A stretch of 64,000 bases of DNA, from NCBI GenBank assembly GCA_934047225.1, contig OW203985.1:8759501-8823500 (forward strand), written 5' to 3'. Under the pieces are notes generated by a model, which saw nothing but the letters and a program-made list of their open reading frames with translations, searched no databases and was not told the DNA's origin. The stretch comes from Ypsolopha sequella (Eukaryota; Arthropoda; Insecta; Lepidoptera; Ypsolophidae). Positions 22,756 through 33,981 of the stretch are shown piece by piece (position 1 is the stretch's first letter; every line of letters starts with the position of its first letter). The position numbers were made by a program, and so were the translations under genes.

Positions 22756-23749
22756 AGTTAGAATAACACTGCATAGTTATGCTTAGACCTCAATTCAACT
22801 TGCCCCTGTGAAGTTAGAGGCTAATAGTGCCTTAAATCGAAGGGAATGATGATTGTTTTAATACTATTGGAATGAAATTATTGATTATAATTTGGCAAAT
22901 TTTCGTCTATTATGTTTCTAGCGTAATTTATCCAATTGTATTCAAATTTATTTATATTTGAGTTTGCCTCATTCTTTGTAACATATTTGCGTTGATATAT
23001 CAGTTGATTACCATAAATTTGGATATAGGACAAAATCGGTATTTTATGTTTGACAATTTGTTGTCATTATTTATGGACTTTTTTCTGTCCATCGCATCGA
23101 TGTGAAAAGTATTGTTTTCTCCTATTTTACGCTATCCGGAGACCCAGCGACGTCGTAATGCGGTGCGGGCTGATATGACCGTTATTTCAATATAGTTTCT
23201 ATCGATATTTGTTCCGATACAGGTCGACTCAAAGTCGTTGGCGACTACCTGCCCCTTAGTTAGATCTGATCCGCGATTGTTTTAGCGATACTAAGAACTT
23301 TTAACTGATTAATAAACTTGCAATTTAAAAGTCGGGTAAAAATTCGAAACCACTCAAACAAGCCACAGAACATCAAACGTTGTTGCTCGAAAATCAATAA
23401 ACCCGGAACTAGATTGGATACCGGAATACGATGGAACTAATGAAACTTTTAATTTAACCACCGAAGCTTTCCAACGTTTTCACCCGAAGAGCCCGAGAAA
23501 AGTATTTGTGTTACTCTTGCATTGGAGTTCAAGCAACGTATTTACGCTGTTCACTTTTCTAGCTGCTACATTTTTTTAGCACAACCAACTCTCCAAACAA
23601 AAAAGTTCATCAAGTTAAGGTGACTACGTCGGGAAATTTGCAAGTCCATTCATGGTGGTTAAAATTACGAAAATAATGTTCTATATTGACTCGCATTGTC
23701 TATTGCGGTAGTCACTGCTGCTGACAAGTGCGAAAAAAGCGTGTATTAT
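22756..23749. other. Spacer with dispersed repeat 23090-23235
   Basis: No gene recognised. Fairly AT-rich apart from the repeat. Confidence 0.4.
23090..23235 (-). repeat. Dispersed repeat, inverted partner of 12580-12730
   Basis: The minus strand reads gtatcggaacaaatatcgat, then gggtctccggatagc and aaaataggagaaaacaatac, the same motif order as at 12.58-12.73 kb. Confidence 0.6.
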
Positions 23750-23940
23750 AGAAGGTGTAACCATATTTGAAGAGTTTATTCAGTCAATGGTATAGAACAA
23801 CTTTTACTTTGAAGCCAAACCTGAAATCTCAAAAAAAAAATCTGCCTTTCCATACATTTCAGCCGCGCGGCATTGCGTTTTTCTATAAAACGGTTAATTT
23901 TTTTTTTCGAGATACAGGGTTTGTTCCATAGTAAAAGTTT
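23750..23940 (+). mobile_element. Long-TIR MITE, right end lost
   Basis: The left end gaaggtgtaaccatatttga and ttattcagtcaatggtatag match the complete element at 41594-41848. The right arm stops after ccatagtaaaagttt, so about 50 bp of the terminal repeat are missing. Confidence 0.7.
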
Positions 23941-24280
23941 CCAAAAAGTATGTAAGAAAACGTTCAATAATATTTTGTCTGGAAGTTTACGATTTTTTTA
24001 ATGTTTCGATAGAATCTGTAGCAGTAGTATTGTTTGTTACAAGTGGATAAAAAAAAAACGAGAAATAAGGGTGAATTTAGTTTTTTTTTCTTCATTCATA
24101 ATATGATCGAATTTAATAAAAACTTTTGGGATCATATCATGTAGATTATGTTTTTTTTTTTTTCTATATAAAATGTATATGGTTACCATATGAAATGGTT
24201 ACAAAGTTACTCAGTTCATGGTCATTGGCGTAGGCGTCTACGAAACGCACAACTCAGGAAGGTTTTTCTTTATTTTCAAT
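23941..24280. other. AT-rich spacer
   Basis: Nothing beyond A and T runs. Confidence 0.4.
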
Positions 24281-24463
24281 TAAGGATATTAAATAAATGA
24301 TATTTGTGGCATTTCGTGAACATAGTTTAACTTTTAAGTTTATATGTTTTTAAGTTAAAGTTTATATGTAATGCATAAAATAACAACAGTTTGCCAGAAA
24401 AGCCTAACTGACATCAAAATATGTTCGTGAAATGCCGTAAATCACATTTATTTAATATTCTTA
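24281..24463. mobile_element. Foldback element, AAATAAATG family
   Basis: Left taaggatattaaataaatga, ggcatttcgtgaacata; right tatgttcgtgaaatgcc and tttatttaatattctta. Arms are about 48 bp. A one-armed relative is at 27328-27435. Confidence 0.75.
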
Positions 24464-25674
24464 GTTCAAAAATAAGAATAAGAATAAAAATAAGAATACG
24501 AATCGTTCCCCCCTAAGTAACTTATTTACTGTACCGCAATTTACAGGAAACCAGAAATCACTGTGATGACGTCATTTAAGAGCCGAGTTACAATACCAAA
24601 GTCAGTAGTTTGTATTTTTGTAGATCTGTCTTTTTCATAAAGTAACTGATATGTTAATATCCCGGTAGTCGTATATAAATTAGCATTGAACAAATATGTA
24701 TTACATGAAAGTCTAGGAAGAACTTTACCAACAGGGTTCTCATATATTTACGGCCCCCTAAAAACGCAGCCAATTTATGCCCATGCAATCTCAGTGAAAG
24801 TCGAGTCTGTCCTATTTTCGTAAAACCATCCAAATAATTTTCCTATTCCGTGTTCGGAAGCGATTCCGCCATAAAACATGTATTTACAACTGCCAATTCG
24901 AGACATAAAACTAGAATAAACAAATCGACATGTAGCGAAAACGATATTTTCCTTGAAATGTCGATTTTCAGCTTGTTATTTCGAAAGTCGTAGACATGAC
25001 ATGTGTTATCGATCGCGTGAAATCTCGGTCAGCTGTTGTGAATTCTTTAGTAATCGCCCGTTCAATCTCACGTTTAAATAAAATTTTAAAGCCCTGATTT
25101 CAGATTAGGGATGTCGCGTTGTCACTTCTGAATAGAACATCAGTTTAGTGAAGTAAATGAAACTTATTAATTTATTTGTTTGTTATTGTTGTTATTTTGT
25201 TTGCTCGTGCTTTACCCTCTCGGGATTGGACTGAAAATCAGCGCTGTGAGTTTCACTTTGTAAGACTACAGCACATGCTGAATCTGAAGCCCTTATGTCT
25301 GCTGTGACACATGACTTCTCTTAGTTAGGTCACATTATTTTATTATTACGCTTTTTTCCTATGTTAAAGTTAAAAGTCAGTCACTTAGTGCAAAGTGACG
25401 GGCAGCGGCGTCACTGGTGCGAGGGTTCCGGCACCACGCTCACAAACCTGCCTGGCCAGCGTGTGTGAGTATGGGCAGTTCTTCCAGGATGACCGCCGAG
25501 AGTAGCAAAGTCCTGGAAAGGCTTCTGTACAGCAGTGGACGAACTAGGCTGATGGATGAATGACAGGAAGCAAAATACAGGAAAGGCCAATTTCACTTTG
25601 CATTGGGTAAATAACTTTGCATGGTCAAATACTATGCACATAAATTCAGAAGAACTTATTGACCATGATCAACT
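24464..25674. other. Spacer
   Basis: No supported gene. A 76-codon minus frame at 25.41-25.64 kb shows no family motif. Confidence 0.35.
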
Positions 25675-25740
25675 GGCAAGATTTGCACTCGAATCTGAAG
25701 ATTAAGAGCCCGGCGTCCTACCAACTGAGCTACTGCGACA
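25675..25740 (-). repeat. tRNA-Lys-like SINE head or tRNA pseudogene
   Basis: The minus strand reads cgcagtagctcagttggtag, then gggctcttaatcttcag and a B-box-like gattcgagtgcaaatc. The cttaat loop would give a CTT anticodon (Lys). The acceptor strands do not pair, so it is unlikely to be a working tRNA gene. Confidence 0.5.
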
Positions 25741-26344
25741 TTAAAAAAAATACTCTTCGATTTTAAATCCATAAAAGTTACCTTGATTTATCAGATAATT
25801 GAACCGGATGTGTCAATAACAATAATATCGTACCTGAAACAATGGAGAGCAAAACAATTACACACCAATCAAAATACATTAACAATGAAACAAATTTTCA
25901 ATAATATCCCAGGCCCCTGTCATCAAGTAAATTCCTCCCTACGCACAGCGCGAGCTGTAACAAAACATCGTAACAAAACAAATTATTGACCCAAATGAAT
26001 TTGAGCTTCACCGCATAAATATAGGTAAGTTATGAGCTTATAACAAAAGGTCTTTTATTCGGCCTAGCTTGGTGTTCGAACTTATGCTATTTATTATAGA
26101 ATGGCGATCACCCCGACTCGAACCGCGTCGAGAAGGAATGCCTTTGCGGTGCGGAATGTACTAACCTATAAGATTAATCTAATGGCCAAATTTCAAGGGA
26201 GTATGAAAATAAGTTGACTTCTCATTGTGAAGTTTAAGTAGGATAATCTAAAATAATTTCTATCCCTTAGTTAAAGTAGATATAAGTAATTTGTATAGTA
26301 TAAGTTTTAGTATTTAACTGACATGTTTAAAAAAAGACATGACC
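25741..26344. other. Spacer with a second tRNA-like scrap
   Basis: At 26105-26160 the minus strand holds cgcggttcgagtcggggtga, a B-box-like motif without a convincing A box. Confidence 0.35.
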
Positions 26345-26600
26345 TTGCTAAGTTTCTTGCCCTTCTTCTTAGCAAGACTAATCGAATGGGTGGAGGTAGG
26401 CATGTATTTATATATGTAACCTATTAGTATAGGGTGGGTTTTGGTCGGCCGCCTGGATTCGTGCTGGGGGCTCGGTTGGTGATCATTGAACCTTGTACCT
26501 GGTCCCTGGCCGGGTCTCCGGTATGGGTTCGGGCGGTTGATAGGATTTCACCTTGTATAATTATAGATTTTACCTATCATTTTAATCGTTTATTTTTTCC
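26345..26600 (+). repeat. Repeat sharing a block with 36478-36540
   Basis: aagactaatcgaatgggtgg followed by aggtaggcatgtatttat matches aagactaatcgaatgggcga at 36.48 kb. The 26.43-26.54 kb part is GC-rich (ggccgcctggattcgtgctg). It may belong to a retroelement end, but I cannot name it. Confidence 0.4.
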
Positions 26601-26748
26601 TACATAAATTAAATAAACGTTTAATTTAGTTCATGTACATTTATTATTTTATTACTTTTTTATTTTATTTTTTAAACCGATTGACTAAGCTACGCAAAGG
26701 AAATGGTCATTTGAAGTTGAGCATTTTGACATATTACTCTTAAGTTAT

Positions 26749-27231
26749 ACAGGACGTCCCACGGCTATGCCACATGGAGGGAGAGTAGCTTAAATATTGT
26801 AAATGGAACATTTTACTGAAAAAAAAAACATTATTTTAATTTAAAAAACAATTTAAACTGAATTCATATATTTTTTAAATTGTTACATGGTTGAACCGGG
26901 AATCGAACCCGTTACATGAAAAAAATAATTAACCTGTAATATCATACCGATCGAAAGGCTTCATCATAAGGATTATTTTTTGCATAACTTAGTAACATAG
27001 TGTCAGAAATAAAAGGAAGACTATGAATTTTAACATTTTTAATACAAAATTAATACATTTTTCTCGTGTAGCGGTTTCGATTCCCGGTTCAACCATGTAA
27101 CTATTTTAAAATCTATGAATGCAGTTTAAATTGTTTTTTAAATTAAAATAATGTCTTCTTTCAGTAAAATGTTCCATCTACAATATTTAAGGTACTTTCC
27201 CTTCATGTGACATAGCCATAGGACACCCTGT
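26749..27231. mobile_element. Long-TIR MITE, 483 bp
   Basis: Ends acaggacgtccca and its near-inverse ggacaccctgt. The arms are about 165 bp and well conserved: ggaacattttactgaaa, attttaatttaaaaaacaat and atggttgaaccgggaatcga occur in both. The ~140 bp centre is unique. Outer CAGGGTGTCC-like termini are common in insect cut-and-paste elements. No transposase; target duplication unclear. Confidence 0.85.
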
Positions 27232-27327
27232 TTAAAGAAGATAATGGACCTGCTATTTGGAGCCGAAACAGACTATATCTTCAGATATAGAAGAGAATCC
27301 GAGATTGTCTTTCTTATTCTTGAATAA

Positions 27328-27435
27328 AAAGTATTAAATAAATACTATTAATGGAATGATATTAGATGATATGATAACCTTTTTGGATTTATGGCATTTC
27401 GCGACCATATTTTAATGTCAGCTGTTCTAGGAGTG
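27328..27435 (+). repeat. One-armed relative of the 24.3 kb foldback
   Basis: gtattaaataaatactatt, then tatggcatttcgcgaccata and ttttaatgtcag, as in the arm at 24.28-24.46 kb. Confidence 0.55.
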
Positions 27436-28464
27436 TTGTTTTATTTATACCAATAGTTAACTAGTTAACTACATGCATATTTTTAAAGATATTATGGCAG
27501 CTTTAAAACAATTGCCCAAGCTAGATTATTTTTTTTTGAATTTACGGCTATTAACACGACTGTGGAAAATATAAATATTTCAAAGCTTTTGTAATATAAT
27601 TAAAAATATGTTTATGCATATAGTAAGCAATTGGTATACATTGTTCTTAGCTAAAAGTTATATTTTGGTCGTTATATATTTTTTTTTAATATTTCGTTAC
27701 AAATCCGAAGAATCGACTCTTAAGGTGGGGCATTCCGCTCAGCTGCTCAGCCGTGGTGGCTTTGATCTTAATGAAACTTTGCACACATCTCTCATCAAGA
27801 GATGCAAGATGGCGAGATATTCAAAAAGCGCTGAATTTGTGAAATGGTAAAAACTGGTTTCAGGTAAAAACTGTTTTCCATGAAACGGTAACTGTTTATT
27901 TATAGAAAAGTGTATTTACTTAGCCTTTTTTACATGAATGACGTCTGTATTTTTCTCTTTTTATTTCTGGTATAGACAAAATTTACACAACTTGCTAAAC
28001 TTTGCGTAAAAACGAGGCAATATTCATGATATCCTGACAGCTAATTATGAAGGTGTTTCATCAAATTTTGCTTTTTGGACTGTATAGAGACGTGGTTAGA
28101 TGTCGTCAAAATAATACTTATGAAAAAAATATGCAGAAAATAAGTTGTCGACTTCACATTCAGTTTGTACGTTTTATATGAATGTTAAAAAAAATCCTAT
28201 CATAAAGGGGCTTTTTAAAGGTTTGAAATGTTTGTAAATTTTGTAGAAAGTCGTAAAAATCGTGTATTCGCGTGCTTCACAATAATAAAAGTATGTCAGT
28301 TAAATTCTTGTTAAATTCTAAGGTTGCGGTTACATGCGCAAAGCAACGATATTGCTTACCATATGAAGCCATAAATATTATTTTAATCATAATCAAATTC
28401 ATAATTATAAATATAACGTCAAGTCAGTGCATACCCGAAGGAGTGTGAAAGTGTTCCAACATAA
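27436..28464. other. AT-rich spacer
   Basis: An 80-codon frame at 27.6-27.85 kb has no motif. Nothing else supported. Confidence 0.35.
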
Positions 28465-29016
28465 AAAAATATTCGTTGTCCCAACGCGATAACGAAAAAA
28501 AAAAACTATTGTAACATACACAGAAATTATTAACATGCCCCTTTAAATTGGGCTTTTTCCTATGAAACAGTAAATTTTTATTTTTCATTTTCTGGGTTGG
28601 GATTATTAACAATATTTCTCTGTAATTTATTGTACGGAATAACTTCCAAGTAGTTGCTTTAACCCTTGCTTGATGATGGTGTAAAACTGAAACCGGTCGG
28701 GTTAAATTAGTTTTTTATACCATGAAACGTGTGCAAGTGCATCTATACATCATCATGTTGTTTTCCAAGTTCACCAAGTGCCGATAATCGCAAGTAACAT
28801 AGGTTTGGGTTGTCATTTTAGCGGTCGCGCCGCTACGTGTACCAAAAAACTAGTTAGTCCTAGAATAGGAGCATATATACATACGCAGCTCAGAAAACGA
28901 AAAACAAAAATTTAATGTTTCATAGGAAAAAGCCCAATTTAAAGGGGCATGTTAATAATTTCTGTGTATGTTACAATCGTTTTTTTTTTCATTATCGCGT
29001 TGGAACGACGAATACA
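28465..29016. mobile_element. Long-TIR element with ~130 bp arms
   Basis: Left arm 28465-28600 and right arm 28885-29016 are inverted copies: cccctttaaattgggctttt, acatacacagaaattattaa and gttgtcccaacgcgataacg all have inverse partners. The ~285 bp centre carries the motif at 28658-28706 and the 27 bp sequence gtgcaagtgcatctatacat... at 28731. A near-identical copy of that sequence is at 29021, just outside the right arm, so the two form a direct repeat. Confidence 0.8.
28658..28706 (+). ncRNA. Hammerhead-like motif, imperfect core
   Basis: Stem I is a perfect 8 bp pair, TTTAACCC (28658-28665) with GGGTTAAA (28699-28706). GAAA (28689-28692), a two-pair stem III with loop CG, and the GTC triplet (28696-28698) sit exactly where a hammerhead needs them. 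The core reads CTTGATGA with an extra T, and TTG separates it from stem I, so the textbook core is not met. Confidence 0.3.
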
Positions 29017-30247
29017 ACGAGTGCAAGTGCATCTATATATCATCATATGTTACTTTGGCCTAGGCCAAACTAGTTTGTCCAAAAATTGAGTTTGGTCGGT
29101 AACATATAGGTATACATGGTATAACTTGATATAACTTGATATAGACGAATACTACCACTAGTTGATATGCGTTTGAACAACAAATAAAAACCAAACGTAC
29201 ATTTTATTTTTAAAAAAAAGACCTCTATTTTTAACGCATTATCATAACGGCAACCCAAAAAGAGACAGTCACGAGCTGGTACAATTTGTGACAAAAAAAC
29301 AAGCGAGATTCTCCGTACATTCAAGAGAATAAAGACCATTTTCCTGTAACATCGTTAAATTACGTTCTATAAGTTTGACATCGACATGAAATGCGTGCGT
29401 AGCATTGTAAACTACCAAAGACGTTATTGTTATTGAAATCATTAATTATTTTTGATATCTAGTTAGAATATATCCGTGGCATTTGAAAAAGTTTATTTTT
29501 AAACTTCCTCTAACTTTTTTTGTTACCATTTAATAAATTAATCGTTTGTGACTTTTTTATTGTTGCTTCCCAGTTTTTATTGGATTATTAAAAGCAATAC
29601 CGTTTCGGTTTTTCGATTCTTTTAAATGACATTCAAATTCCAACACAGCATTGCTTTTTGTAGATCTTTAGTCGTTTAGACCAGATTTAAAAAGCCTATA
29701 TAATATGTAATAAACAGTAACTTTAAATAAAGTAGATGCTAGTGATTGTTGGCACTTAGTGGAATTTATAAAACTTTATAAAACAAGTAACTTTAAACAT
29801 TTTACCATTTTTGTAATGAAATCCTAGTGAAGTCGATTTTCGGTGAATGAGCGTCAGTCTGTATTTCCACAAAAGCTAATGGACCCTTGGTCAATAGTCG
29901 ATGCAGAACAAACAAAAAAACCATCTTAGAAAAACCTTGATACTGTGTGGGCCTTAGAAATTTGATGTCAACATTGACGTACTAACAAGTAGACATCGGA
30001 TCTGCGCTCAAAAGTTTCCGAATCAAAAGAATGTCAAAACCATTGAAAACTAAAAAAGCGTGTCAATCGCACGTCAATCAAAATTGAGCCATGCAGCAAT
30101 GTCATACGATTCAAATTAAAATGTTTTGTTTCTTAATATTTTGACACTTCACTAAGGACACTTTTTTCGTAAATCTTGTACTAGACCCGAGGTCCATGGC
30201 TTGTATGTCAATGGATGTCAATGATGATGTATATCTTAAACAAAAAA
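29017..30247. other. AT-rich spacer
   Basis: Starts with the second copy of the 27 bp direct repeat (29021-29047). The 89-codon minus frame at 29.07-29.34 kb shows no family motif. Confidence 0.35.
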
Positions 30248-30715
30248 TAGTATTTTGTGCAACTGTAACATAATGTTAGACATTGGGACACGGACACGAG
30301 TGCTTGTTTACGAGACGTAAGAAGTGAGTTTTGAAATAGACTGCACTAGTGTTCCATTGTCTAACTATGTCCAGTTGCACACAATATTTTATCTACGACC
30401 ATCAAATATATCGACTTTGCGTGACATTATTTATAACATTTTCAAATATTAATTTCACAAAAAATGAGAAAAAGAACATTCCTCGTGATATTGTATTGTT
30501 ATCTGAGACCAATCAGAAGCAAGGATAAGAAATAGAGTGGGGCTTATATTAAGAAATAAGGGCGGGCGTCGCGTCGTAGGGTTTGATTGGTTCTCTAGCG
30601 GTGTGATAATAAATTGAGCCAATCACAGCGCAGAATTGCGATGTTACAGTGTTATATTATTACACCGGAAAAACGATGTAAGTACTTATAAAACTGCTTT
30701 CGATGTTGTAATTAA
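30248..30715 (+). repeat. Dispersed repeat with foldback head and promoter-like boxes, copy 1
   Basis: The head tattttgtgcaactgtaaca pairs with the inverse tgtccagttgcacacaatat about 130 bp later. The body carries ccaatcag, an inverted CCAAT (gattggttctctagcgg), gccaatcacagcgcagaa and ttataaaactgctttcga. The whole block recurs at 50569-51022 with the same order. Class unknown. Confidence 0.65.
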
Positions 30716-31283
30716 AATGCAGAAAAAATCTGTTAAGAGTACAGGTAAGAAAAAGCAGTTTTTAAAGATAAACGGTTCAATTCTATGTTCTCACTTTTAC
30801 ACGCACTATTAAAAGTCTCAGTAAGTGCATTGCCTTCGTTATTCTCGGTTAACCGTTTAACTGTCCGTTGCCACCCCGGGCCGCCCCGCACTCATTACCT
30901 CCTCGTAACGACTCCATGAACGTCCGGGCGCGTGATGCCGCTAACTTTTATGAAGCTTTTTCAGCGAAAGCTCGCAGTGAGGTGTTAATGTGATTAATGT
31001 AGCTGTGGTTTGAGTTGAAAAGTGGAATGAGGTTTTGTTGCACCGTCGACGTACGGTTAAGTTTTAAACAAAGTCAACAAACGATAAAAAAAGATCTACC
31101 TTAAAGATTTTAGACATATTGTGTGAGAGCTAGAATGGTAAGTAAAATTGGATCAAATTGTTTACGATATTGCAATTACCTTCTGTCAATTAATTGGATG
31201 AATATTGGCGCCATATTGGAGAAGGGCCAAGTCAAAAAACTAGGAAAAGAAGAACTTGTATGAATAAATTGATAACATACTAA
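30716..31283. other. Spacer, CpG-richer at 30.86-30.98 kb
   Basis: Contains ccaccccgggccgccccgca. No reading frame with a motif. Could be a conserved non-coding or promoter region; that is a guess from base composition. Confidence 0.3.
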
Positions 31284-31410
31284 ATACTTTTTATTGTGCA
31301 CCAAAAGAAAAACAATAAAAAAGACAATACAAAGTTTAGTAGATTAAGGCAACAATGAGCGGTCTTATAGCTTAGAGTGATTTCTTCTAGACAACCTTTG
31401 GGTGGAAGAT
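31284..31410 (-). repeat. Non-LTR retrotransposon 3' end, second copy
   Basis: Minus sense: cacccaaaggttgtctagaa, then ctataagaccgctcattgtt and an aataaaaagtat end. Same family as 7672-7800, more diverged. Confidence 0.55.
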
Positions 31411-31799
31411 ATTTTGAAATTTCGCTGTACATAAGTATATCATAATCGAATATTACGCAGTATACTCAAATAATCGACTTAATATATATGTATTCAATTA
31501 ATAAATATTCCATACAGCTAACTACAAAATATACACATAAGATATATAGGTTCAGTATATAAGTAACAGTACAGTAATAAATAGAGATGGAATAAAGCGA
31601 AAATTCTAGGGCGATAAAAATTATCTATAGATAATAGAATTATCTAAAATTATCTAAAGAGTTCGACTTTGATGTATGTGGAAGAGGTGCAAATGGTCAT
31701 CTTTTCTCTTGTTTCAGCACGGCGTCGCGTCACGGAGAAAAGGTACGGGTTTCAAGGTAATACCACATGAACCGAGCATTTTGTTGTCCATAAAAAGCT
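31411..31799. other. AT-rich spacer
   Basis: Nothing recognised. Confidence 0.4.
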
Positions 31800-32285
31800 T
31801 ATAATTAAGACTGTACATGAGCCAGAGCATGAACAACGTGACTTTCTAGGATTCGTTTCAAGAAATTTGGACTCTTCTTGTTTTCAAAAAAATATATTTG
31901 ATTTATTGATTGTTTTATCTAAGGATTCTACCTATAAACAATGTATTAAAATGTATATTTCAGCCAAAAAAAAATATTTCTACCCTCTTTTTTTTTGTTC
32001 TCAAATGTTACTTTCAAGAACGCGGTTAAAATGAAGGAATTCTACTTAAATTCAATATTTTTTTCTTACAAAATATTTCAGTATTAGCTAAAAACACGCC
32101 AATTTGTTGTTTCGCAACGAGATCTAGTATTACGCGTCCAAGAAAAAGAGGCCAATGAGCCAACATATAATCGCCTCTATCAAAAGCAAATAAGGTATTT
32201 GCCATTGGAGTTATTGTGCTGGACGGGTAATTAAAAAAGTTGCTTGGGTAGGCCATCTTCTTAAATTGGAACGCATCAACACAAT
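31800..32285 (+). repeat. Family B repeat, copy 1
   Basis: Begins ttaagactgtacatgagcca, includes ggattcgtttcaagaaattt and atatttgatttattgattg, and ends with a block also seen at 38.8-39.05 and 58.0 kb: ccaatttgttgtttcgc, agccaacatataatcgcctc and gtgctggacgggtaat. Non-coding in any consistent frame. The shared block is the most conserved part. Confidence 0.65.
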
Positions 32286-33486
32286 GCAAAAGATTTAATA
32301 CGCAACACGTGCCTACTGTTAATGATAGTTTCTCAAAGTCATACGTAGATATGTAATAAATACAAGGTAGTTTTAAAAATCTGTCCAAAATAATACAGTC
32401 GTCCATCAATATCTTACGACACAAATCTTGGGTATTTAATGTTTTGGTGATTAAAATTCTTGTCCTAATTAATGATCTGAAAAATATTTGCAGATTCGAT
32501 ATGACTATAAAACACTTAACCAACGCGAGCGAAGCCGCGAGTAAAATCTAGTCAAAACATAATTTGATTTTGCTTTTAACGGTGAAGCAATGTTTTAAAA
32601 ACGAAAAAATATAGGTCAACCGCCCACTTAACATGAAAATCTGGCTCATAGACAACACAAAGATAAAATGAAAACAAAGAAGACAAGGATCTGCATCATT
32701 ACCGAGCACTAGTCCGCTAAAGTCTGATTGTAACGAGGAACGGCTGTTGACACTAATGACAAGAAATAACTTTTATGTTTTATACTGGATGGCGTGGATG
32801 CGTCAGTGATCGTCAACTTTGTATTTTTATAATTATTATTTTATTATTATTATATGTCAACTATGAACTATCAGGGAAAGTTTTATTGTTTCGCGTATCA
32901 ATTTTGCATTTATCATAATATATCAAACATTTTCAAGTGTTTGTTTCTCTCGTTGATGTGCAATGCGCCATTGTTTTAGTTTTTTAACTTTGTTTTCCTA
33001 CATACCTTGTTATTTAATATTGCATTTTTACCAAACATTGTTACGAAAAAAAAACTTACTTAAAACGTTTTACAGTTTTCATTGCAAATATGTCCCATGG
33101 CATAGACAATACAGCCCAAAAAGACGTCTATTGTTCAACATCTTGCGTACAAATAATTCTGTCAACAATCGAAATGGGATACTGCAATCCTATTTGCTCT
33201 TCCAATCTTACGTATAGCGCCACAAACCTATTTTTTCCGAAGACGAAGACTCTAACTAGAAGCCCTTTTGGTTTACACCGAAACATATAATTTAGGAGTG
33301 GCGAATTGTATCTGCTGGTTCAGTCAGACGTGTTGATAGAAATCGGTCGCCTGTTATGAGGAGTCTGTAGGCTGTATTTGTCTATGTCCCATGGTCTTAG
33401 TTTCTTAAAGTTTATAAGCAGTGTTATCTATCTGAAATCTACAAACAGCGTCATCTGAAATTCGACCTATTCCTTTGAAGGGGTTA
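32286..33486. other. Spacer; repeat terminus near 32.52 kb
   Basis: At 32521-32552 caacgcgagcgaagccgcga followed by gtaaaatctagt looks like the end of a common lepidopteran element (from memory). The overlapping 84- and 66-codon frames at 33.0-33.3 kb have no motif. Confidence 0.4.
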
Positions 33487-33855
33487 TACTAGAGATCATT
33501 TCCAACAAATAATGCCTATCAACTAGGGGTCGAAAGTTATAATTTTTTTTCAAGTAAAACACGTCGATATTTCAAAAATTACAAATAAAAATGAATTTCT
33601 TTCCACTTAAGACCTTTTACTTCTGAGATTATAAGAATTCTGGGCATGTGTTGTTATATAAATGATCACTCATTTATCATTCATCAGAAAAATAAAAAAT
33701 TTGTGCCGAGAGAGGAATCACTATTTTTAAATCATTTGTTTTTCGTTACCAGTCTGAAAGTTTGAAAAATATCTTAAAAACCTTCGTAACTTGGAGACCA
33801 TTTATTTTCGACCCCTAGTTGATATGGCTTAATCTGTTGGAAATGATCTCTAGTA
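33487..33855. mobile_element. TIR element flanked by TA, 369 bp
   Basis: tactagagatcatttccaac and atcaactaggggtcgaaa at the left are inverted at the right (ttcgacccctagttgata, gttggaaatgatctctagta). Both outer flanks are TA, consistent with the 2 bp target site of Tc1/mariner-type elements. No transposase; non-autonomous. Confidence 0.8.
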
Positions 33856-33901
33856 TATAATGGTATCGATTCGGCGTAACACGTCTTAACTTATTTGACA
33901 G

Positions 33902-33981
33902 AACTAACCTTATTTTAAGCGTCCTGTCTTTTTCTTTCTTTATCGAAAAGACAAGGACAAAACGCTTAAATTAAGTTTAGT
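33902..33981. other. Bulged hairpin, ~80 nt
   Basis: actaaccttattttaagcg pairs with cgcttaaattaagtttagt (two mismatches), and ctgtctttt with aaaagacaag, around a loop of about 15 nt. It sits 47 bp after the TIR element. Could be a tiny MITE or a small-RNA precursor; undecided. Confidence 0.5.

Noticed and set aside
25675..25740. Functional tRNA-Lys gene
   Set aside because: A- and B-box-like motifs are present, but the acceptor strands do not pair, and similar heads elsewhere in the window belong to SINEs.
32026..32523. 165-codon minus-strand open frame, second longest in the window
   Set aside because: Half of it lies in the conserved family B block, whose other copies (38.8 and 58.0 kb) are not open in a consistent frame; the rest is AT-rich without a domain signature.
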